Assembly: GCA_029946075.1 (NCBI GenBank)
Contig: JAQSDT010000777.1
Location: forward strand, 1 to 10,878
Length of the DNA: 10,878 nt
From: a bacterium
GTDB taxonomy: Bacteria > Pseudomonadota > Alphaproteobacteria > Rhizobiales > Xanthobacteraceae
Direction: 5' to 3'
In this document: piece after piece, positions 6,714 through 10,878 of the stretch
Layout: every line of letters begins with the position of its first letter
Position numbering within the stretch: position 1 is the first letter of the stretch
Notes under the pieces: generated by a model
Databases searched by the model: none
The model's input: only the letters and a program-made list of their open reading frames with translations
What the model was told of the DNA's origin: nothing
Translations under genes and position numbers: made by a program

Positions 6714-7868
6714 TCAGTCCAGCGTGCGACGGAACCGGGTCACGGCGATCGTCATCGCAAACAGCATCAGCGCGATCAGCGCAGCCGTGTCGTATTGCAG
6801 GTTCTGAATGGTCGCGCCCTTCAGCATGATGGCGCGGACGATGCGGACGTAATGCGTCAGCGGCAGGCACTCGCCGACATACTGCGCCCAGCCCGGCATG
6901 CCCGCGAACGGAAACATGAATCCGGACAGCAAAATGCTCGGCAGGAAGAACATCATCGAAAGCTGCATCGCCTGCAGCTGGTTCTGCACGATGGTCGAGA
7001 ACGTGTAGCCGATCGCCAAATTCGTGGTGATGAACAGCGTCGAAAGCAGCGCGAGTGTGAACAGGCTGCCGAGGATGGGCACGCCGAACAGCAGCACCCC
7101 GATGCCGACGATCAGCGTCGCCTGCACGAATCCGACGATCACATACGGCACGATCTTGCCGAACATCACCTCGACCGGCTTGATCGGCATCGACAGCAGG
7201 CTCTCCATCGTGCCGCGTTCGATCTCGCGCGTCACCGACAGCGCGGTGAAGATCAGCATGGTCATGGTAAGAATGGTGCCGACCAGGCCGGGCACGATGT
7301 TGAGCCGCGACGAGCCCGCCGGATTGTAACGGGCGTGGGCCCGGAACTCGAACGGCATCTGCGGGGGATCGCCGATGTGAAGATCGTGCATCAGCGCGGT
7401 CTGTACGATATTGCCGAGCGTGCCGAGCGCCGATCCCGCCGCGACCGGATCGGTCGCATCGGCCGCCACCAGCAGCGCCGGCTTGTCGCCGCGCCGCACC
7501 GCCCGCTCGAAGCCGCGCGGGATCTCGACGCCGAACAGCACCTTGCCGGACTGCAGGAGATCGTCGAACTCGGCGACGCTGTGGACTTCGCGGGTAAAGC
7601 GGAAATAGGCGGTGTTCTCGATCGCCTTGAGGATCGAACGCGCCAGATCGCTGTCCTCCTGCAAGAGGACCGCCGTCGGCAGATTGCGCGGCGTGGTGTT
7701 GATCGCAAAGCCGAATAGCACGAGCTGCATCACAGGCAGCATCACGATCATCGCGAACGAAACCCGGTCGCGGCGGAGCTGGATGAATTCCTTCACCAGC
7801 ATCGCATAGCTGCGCCACCAGAAGCCGAAGCGGGGCTCGCGATTTTGATCGATCCCGGTCGCGCTCAT
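6714..7868 (-). CDS. ABC-2 type transporter permease (YhhJ/YbhS/YbhR-like)
   Basis: The 384-residue protein has the ABC-2 exporter layout. A cytoplasmic N-terminus with the family motif VKEFIQLRRDR (25-35) leads to a first membrane helix (about 38-55), a large external domain (about 58-210) ending in ARYNPAGSSRLNIVPGLVG, then five further hydrophobic segments including the EIERGTMESLLSMPIKPVE coupling region. It forms the membrane channel of a half-size exporter, presumably as a homodimer because only one permease gene is present. The start at 7868 overlaps the ATPase stop by 4 bp and has AAGGA upstream; a longer frame to 7940 would run inside the ATPase gene. Last gene of the operon; substrate unknown, probably drugs or toxic organic compounds by analogy with E. 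coli YhhJ and YbhS/R. Confidence 0.93.
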   Translation of the reverse strand: MSATGIDQNREPRFGFWWRSYAMLVKEFIQLRRDRVSFAMIVMLPVMQLVLFGFAINTTPRNLPTAVLLQEDSDLARSILKAIENTAYFRFTREVHSVAEFDDLLQSGKVLFGVEIPRGFERAVRRGDKPALLVAADATDPVAAGSALGTLGNIVQTALMHDLHIGDPPQMPFEFRAHARYNPAGSSRLNIVPGLVGTILTMTMLIFTALSVTREIERGTMESLLSMPIKPVEVMFGKIVPYVIVGFVQATLIVGIGVLLFGVPILGSLFTLALLSTLFITTNLAIGYTFSTIVQNQLQAMQLSMMFFLPSILLSGFMFPFAGMPGWAQYVGECLPLTHYVRIVRAIMLKGATIQNLQYDTAALIALMLFAMTIAVTRFRRTLD

Positions 7869-8809
7869 TGGAAATTGTCCTTGGAGCGGCTCATCAATTC
7901 GATGAACACGTCTTCCAGCGACGGCTCGCTGTCCTGCCACTGCCAGCCGCGGCCTGTCCGGTACGGCGCGATCGTCGCCTCCAGTGCAGATTTGTCGCGT
8001 CCGGAAACGTGCAGGCTGGTGCCGAACGGCGCCACCATGTCGACGCCCGGCTTGCCGGTGAGTTCACTTGAGAGCGCGTTGAGATCGTCGCCGGTGACCG
8101 TCCAGGTCGACAGCGCCGACTTCGCGATCACCTCGTCGACGGTGCCGTGCGCCAGCAGATGGCCGTAGGCGATGTAGGCGATCTCGTGACAGCGCTCGGC
8201 CTCATCCATGTAGTGGGTGGAAACCAGCACCGTCAGTCCATCGGCAGCGAGCGCATGAATCTCGTTCCAGAAATCGCGCCGCGCCTTGGGATCGACGCCG
8301 GCGGTCGGCTCGTCCAGCAGCAGCAATTGCGGATTGGGCAGCGTGCAGGCGCCGAGCGCCAGCCGCTGCTTCCAGCCGCCGGAGAGTTCACCGGCCAGTT
8401 GCTCCTCGCGGCCGGAGAGACCGATCCGCTTGATCATTTCGCTCGCGGCCCCACGGGCGTCGCGCAAACCGTAAAGCCGCGCAACGAATTCGAGATTCTC
8501 CCGCACCGAAAGATCCTGATACAGGCTGAATCGCTGCGTCATGTAGCCGACCCGGCGCTTGATCTTGTCGGCGTCGCGGCGGATGTCGTAACCGAGGCAA
8601 GTCCCCTCACCGGCATCCGGCGTCAGCAGCCCGCACAACATCCGGATGGTAGTGGTCTTGCCGGAACCGTTGGGCCCGAGGAAGCCATAGATCGAGCCGC
8701 GCTTGACCTGCATGGAGAGATCGCTGACGACCGCGCGGCCGCCGAACGATTTGGAGAGGCCCGAGACTTCGATGGCGATATCGGGCGCCGATGCCGAAGG
8801 CGTGCTCAT
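7865..8809 (-). CDS. ABC transporter ATP-binding protein
   Basis: This 314-residue ATPase has every nucleotide-binding motif: Walker A GPNGSGKT (45-52), Q-loop Gln92 in YMTQRFSLY, signature LSGGW (142-146), Walker B LLLLDEP with Asp166 and catalytic Glu167, D-loop AGVD (170-173) and switch His199 in STHYMDEAE. The region after about 225 is a C-terminal domain of the type common in ABC-2 exporter ATPases and ends in PSLEDVFIELM (296-306). It energises export through the permease encoded next. It is a single ATPase domain, unlike the E. coli YbhF and RbbA proteins, which carry two. The start at 8809 overlaps the HlyD stop by 4 bp with GGCGGA upstream. Confidence 0.95.
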   Translation of the reverse strand: MSTPSASAPDIAIEVSGLSKSFGGRAVVSDLSMQVKRGSIYGFLGPNGSGKTTTIRMLCGLLTPDAGEGTCLGYDIRRDADKIKRRVGYMTQRFSLYQDLSVRENLEFVARLYGLRDARGAASEMIKRIGLSGREEQLAGELSGGWKQRLALGACTLPNPQLLLLDEPTAGVDPKARRDFWNEIHALAADGLTVLVSTHYMDEAERCHEIAYIAYGHLLAHGTVDEVIAKSALSTWTVTGDDLNALSSELTGKPGVDMVAPFGTSLHVSGRDKSALEATIAPYRTGRGWQWQDSEPSLEDVFIELMSRSKDNFQ

Positions 8810-9591
8810 CGCTTGTCCGCCACCGGGGTTCGGGCATGCGTGAACACACTGATCGGCTGGCCGACCCGCAGCGAGTCCGGACGGCTCGGCCGTGCCTGGA
8901 TCAGATAGACCAGCTTGCTGCGCTCATCGAGGCTGTAGATCACCGGCGGCGTGTATTCCGCCGTCGTCGCGATGAAGTAGATCTTGGCGGTCAGGTCCGC
9001 CGCGCAATTGTCGCAGGTCACCTTCACTTCGTCGCCGATCGCAAGCCTGGGCAGTTCGGCTTCCGGGACGAAGAAGCGCAGCTTCATGTTGCCGGGCGGC
9101 ATGATCGACAGCACCGGCCGCTGCGCCGGCACCATCTCGCCTTCGCGGAAATAGATCTGCTGAATGGTGCCGCCGACCGGCGCAAAGCCGCTGCGCCGCG
9201 CAAGACGCGTCTGCGAGGTATTGACGCGGGCTTCCGCGACCCGCAGCGCCGACACCGCCGAATCCAGATTGGCCTGCGTGCCGGAGCCGGTCTTGCTCAG
9301 CGAAGCCGCGCGATCGTAGGTCTGCTGCGCATTGGCGAGCGTAGCCTTGTTCTGGTTGAGATCGGCCTGCTGCAACTCGTCGTCGACCGAATAGAGCGCG
9401 GCGCCCGGCTTCACCTCGTCGCCCTCGCGCACATTGAGCTTGGTCACGCGGCCGCTTTCGTCGGGGCTGACGAAGATCATGTCGGCCTCGACCCAGCCCT
9501 GAATGCCGGGATCCTTCCGCTCCTTACAGCCTGCAAGCACGGCGGCGAGCGCCAGCGCAGTCAGAAAACCTATCGTTCGCGACGAACTCAT
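8806..9591 (-). CDS. HlyD-family periplasmic adaptor subunit (lipoprotein)
   Basis: The 261-residue protein is a short membrane fusion protein. It has a lipoprotein signal with lipobox LAGC (Cys22), the first lipoyl half-motif (about 39-70, GRVTKLNVREGDEVKPGAAL), a compact coiled-coil hairpin (about 72-131), the second lipoyl half (APVGGTIQQIYFREGEMV, 137-154) and a beta-barrel region. It should link the inner-membrane exporter to an outer-membrane channel across the periplasm, anchored by lipid at Cys22. No TolC-like gene is in the window. A CxxC pair (Cys193, Cys196, TCDNC) sits in the barrel part. At 261 residues it is shorter than typical HlyD/AcrA proteins of over 320. The start has the strongest ribosome binding site of the operon, GGAGGA, and overlaps the TetR stop by 4 bp. 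Confidence 0.92.
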   Translation of the reverse strand: MSSSRTIGFLTALALAAVLAGCKERKDPGIQGWVEADMIFVSPDESGRVTKLNVREGDEVKPGAALYSVDDELQQADLNQNKATLANAQQTYDRAASLSKTGSGTQANLDSAVSALRVAEARVNTSQTRLARRSGFAPVGGTIQQIYFREGEMVPAQRPVLSIMPPGNMKLRFFVPEAELPRLAIGDEVKVTCDNCAADLTAKIYFIATTAEYTPPVIYSLDERSKLVYLIQARPSRPDSLRVGQPISVFTHARTPVADKR

Positions 9592-10283
9592 GTCGTCCTC
9601 CGTTCGCCGAAGATCAGGTCGAGATGCACCTTGAACATATCGATCGCGTCCAGCGGCGCGTGTTTGCTGAATAGGCTTTGCCAGATCACGGCGATCAGCG
9701 CGGGCGCCACCAGGATCTGGGGAAATTTCGCAAGATTCCTGTTCCGGATTTCGCCGCGCGCGATCCCAAGCTCGATCATCGCGCGCATGCCGGCAAGGCC
9801 GCGCGAGACCACCTCGCGGAAATAGAAATCAGCGACCGCGGGAAACCGCGGCCCCTCCGCCACGATCAACCGCACGATGTCGCCGCGCCGCGTCGTCGCC
9901 ACCTCCTGGATGAAGGTGCGGGCGAAATTCTCGACCATGTCGCGAACCGACGCGCCCGCCGGCGGCGGTGTCGAACCGATCCGCATCACCAGCGGCACGA
10001 TCGCCGTACGGATCAATTCCTCGAACATCGATTCCTTGTCCTTGAAGTGCAGATAGATCGTGCCCTTGGCGACGCCGGCGCGTTTGGCGATGTCGTCGAG
10101 CCGCGTGGCCGCGAACCCCCGCGCAATGAATTCCTCCATCGCCGCCTCCACGATCGCCCCGCGCCGCTCGGCCGCGCGCTCGGCGCGGTTGGAGGCCGGC
10201 GCGGATGACGGTTCAGCCCCGACCCTGCGAAGAGCGGGTTTTGCAGCAGGTTTCCGGGTGGCTTTGGCAGCCGGCTTGGTCAT
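9588..10283 (-). CDS. TetR/AcrR family repressor of the exporter operon
   Basis: The 231-residue regulator has a TetR DNA-binding domain at about 40-86: RRGAIVEAAMEEFIARGF followed by the helix-turn-helix LDDIAKRAGVAKGTIYLHF (62-80) and KDKESMFEEL. The C-terminal ligand domain (LIVAEGPRFPAVADFYF ... IARGEIR) resembles the AefR-like group. About 40 residues precede the domain, rich in Lys, Ala and Pro with repeated PAAK, giving a basic flexible arm that is longer than usual. It is the first gene of the operon and has a palindrome directly upstream, so it is expected to repress itself and the exporter until an effector, perhaps the exported compound, binds. ATG 10283 is the only plausible start; no Shine-Dalgarno sequence precedes it. 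Confidence 0.93.
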   Translation of the reverse strand: MTKPAAKATRKPAAKPALRRVGAEPSSAPASNRAERAAERRGAIVEAAMEEFIARGFAATRLDDIAKRAGVAKGTIYLHFKDKESMFEELIRTAIVPLVMRIGSTPPPAGASVRDMVENFARTFIQEVATTRRGDIVRLIVAEGPRFPAVADFYFREVVSRGLAGMRAMIELGIARGEIRNRNLAKFPQILVAPALIAVIWQSLFSKHAPLDAIDMFKVHLDLIFGERRTT

Positions 10284-10288
10284 GATTT

Positions 10289-10318
10289 ATTTTTGACTGA
10301 CTGGTCAGTCAATGTCAA
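10289..10318 (-). promoter_or_regulatory. Candidate promoter of the exporter operon, possibly leaderless
   Basis: On the minus strand a perfect TTGACA (10318-10313) is followed after 18 bp by AAAAAT (10294-10289), 4 of 6 against TATAAT; a 17-bp spacing gives the poorer CAAAAA. The 20-bp palindrome fills the space between the two hexamers. Transcription would begin about 7 nt on, at or beside ATG 10283, giving an mRNA with almost no leader. This agrees with the absence of a ribosome binding site. The -10 is weak, so the exact start is uncertain. Confidence 0.4.
10293..10312. promoter_or_regulatory. TetR operator, 20-bp palindrome upstream of the exporter operon
   Basis: Two perfect 9-bp arms, TTGACTGAC (10293-10301) and GTCAGTCAA (10304-10312), flank a 2-bp TG centre. 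Each arm also contains a GACTGAC-type internal repeat. The site is 10 bp before the start codon of the TetR gene and lies between its likely -35 and -10. A near-perfect palindrome at this place is a classic autoregulatory TetR operator; the match of TetR to site is inference from position. Confidence 0.82.
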
Positions 10319-10363
10319 TTCGAGCTTCCGTCACATGGACGTGAGCGTGGCCACGGCCGGGCC

Positions 10364-10447
10364 GTAGCCGGGATGGCGCGGAGCGCAATCCGTGGACGTC
10401 TCGGTGCGGAGCACATCCCGGATTTCGCTCCGCGCCATCCAGGCTAC
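10364..10447. repeat. 84-bp palindromic repeat (REP-like)
   Basis: Two 29-bp arms (10364-10392 and 10419-10447) are inverted copies with 27 of 29 positions matching and a 26-bp loop. The outer ends are GTAGCC and GGCTAC and the arms contain GGATGGCGCGGAGCG. I recall related GTAGCCCGGATG...CATCCGGGCTAC palindromes as abundant intergenic repeats in Bradyrhizobium. It differs in sequence from the repeat at 5028-5106. In RNA it would form a long stem on either strand. No coding or transposase sequence is linked to it. Confidence 0.88.
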
Positions 10448-10550
10448 GAAGTTCGTCCTTGCGGTCGCCCCCTCGGCGCCGGCATGCGCAATCTCACCCG
10501 ACCAAAGCCCAATAGTGCCGCTGGGATCGGCGGATATTATTTCAGGCCAA

Positions 10551-10573
10551 CCCCGGGCGATTACGCCCCGGGG
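10551..10573 (+). other. GC-rich hairpin before the membrane-protein gene
   Basis: CCCCGGGCG (10551-10559) pairs with CGCCCCGGGG (10564-10573) as a 9-bp stem with one bulged C and a 4-nt ATTA loop. It is followed by AAAAA rather than T residues, so it is not a rho-independent terminator for the plus strand, and the minus strand has no T-run after it either. It ends 20 bp before ATG 10594 and would fold in the leader of that mRNA. Any regulatory role is speculative. Confidence 0.35.
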
Positions 10574-10593
10574 AAAAACGACGAGGTGATCGC

Positions 10594-10878
10594 ATGACGT
10601 CAGATGGCATTGCCCTGGCTGCCACCGTCATCCTGCTTTTTCCGATGGGTTATTTCCTGCTGGCCGCGCCGGCCTTCCTGCTGGTGAAACTCGATATCCC
10701 CGAAGTCGCGCGATTGCTGCGCGGCATGTTCAACATCCATTTCGTGATGGTGAGCGCCGCCGGCATCGTCGGCACGATCGCCTTCGTGCTGGCCGGCAAG
10801 CTTTGGTTTGCGATCGGGATCGCCCTGATCACTGCGCTCGCTTACTGGGGACGCGCGTGGTTCCTGCAACGGTGGGAT
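10594..10878 (+). CDS. Small integral membrane protein, 3' truncated by the window edge
   Basis: An open frame of 95 codons starts at ATG 10594 with GAGGTG 5 nt upstream and reaches the window end without a stop, so the C-terminus is missing. The protein is very hydrophobic, with likely membrane helices near residues 6-31 (LAATVILLFPMGYFLLAAPAF), 50-69 (FVMVSAAGIVGTIAFVLAG) and 70-87 (KLWFAIGIALITALAYW), joined by a short amphipathic loop (KLDIPEVARLLRGMFNIH). There is no signal peptide distinct from the first helix. Codon use is high-GC like the rest of the window. I do not recognise the family and assign no function. It is divergent from the exporter operon. Confidence 0.75.
   Translation, partial: MTSDGIALAATVILLFPMGYFLLAAPAFLLVKLDIPEVARLLRGMFNIHFVMVSAAGIVGTIAFVLAGKLWFAIGIALITALAYWGRAWFLQRWD

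Larger units (their letters stand above)
10284..10593. other. Divergent intergenic region with operator, repeat and hairpin
   Basis: This 310-bp stretch separates the leftward exporter operon from the rightward membrane-protein gene. It holds the operator and promoter at 10289-10318, a palindromic repeat at 10364-10447, and a GC hairpin at 10551-10573. TATTAT at 10535-10540 could be a -10 for the rightward gene but has no matching -35. Short open frames here run through the repeat, lack ribosome binding sites and are not considered genes. Confidence 0.6.

Noticed and set aside
10551..10573. Rho-independent terminator
   Set aside because: The stem is strong, but it is followed by A residues on the plus strand and has no T-run downstream on the minus strand.
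10373..10597. Short plus-strand frames between the repeat and the membrane-protein gene
   Set aside because: They start within an arm of the palindromic repeat, lack ribosome binding sites and overlap the leader of the supported gene at 10594.

Overview
The window reads as ordinary chromosome of a high-GC alphaproteobacterium, most likely Bradyrhizobium or a close relative (Nitrobacteraceae). Three things point there: strong G/C bias at codon third positions, the gene content (phasin-like protein, orphan tricarboxylate-type binding protein, six-helix adenylate cyclase), and three families of intergenic palindromic repeats that I recognise from Bradyrhizobium/Rhodopseudomonas genomes. The genus call is from memory, not a search.

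Layout. Positions 1-218 hold no convincing gene. Two plus-strand genes follow: a phasin-like protein with a basic N-terminus (219-749) and a DUF72/YecE-type TIM-barrel protein (806-1684). A hairpin repeat (1684-1727) separates them from a convergent minus-strand block. Read in the direction of transcription, that block is a LCMT/TIGR00027-type SAM methyltransferase (6005-5160), a palindromic repeat (5106-5028), a membrane class III adenylate cyclase (5016-3709), a PhzF-family isomerase-like protein (3696-2782) and a Bug/TctC-type periplasmic binding protein (2717-1743). The last three are closely spaced and probably co-transcribed. Divergent from the methyltransferase is a TetR regulator with a WHG-type C-terminus (6102-6701). 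The 96-bp gap between them carries a 21-bp palindrome that covers the -35 of the best methyltransferase promoter.

Next is a four-gene minus-strand operon: TetR repressor (10283-9588), HlyD-like lipoprotein (9591-8806), ABC ATPase (8809-7865) and ABC-2 permease (7868-6714). Every junction is a 4-bp ATGA overlap. A near-perfect 20-bp palindrome directly upstream is the obvious autoregulatory operator, and the first gene has no Shine-Dalgarno sequence and may be translated from a leaderless mRNA. The set looks like a drug or toxic-compound exporter of the E. coli cecR-ybhGFSR / yhiI-rbbA-yhhJ type, reduced to one ATPase and one permease. No outer-membrane channel gene is in the window.

The right end has a 310-bp intergenic region with a second palindromic repeat (10364-10447) and a GC hairpin, then the start of a plus-strand gene for a small integral membrane protein that runs off the window. 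I found no CRISPR array, tRNA, rRNA, transposase or phage gene. Nothing here is clearly a new defence or biosynthetic system. The most interesting parts are the two regulator/operator arrangements, the cyclase-PhzF-Bug cluster, and the repeat that abuts the cyclase ribosome binding site.
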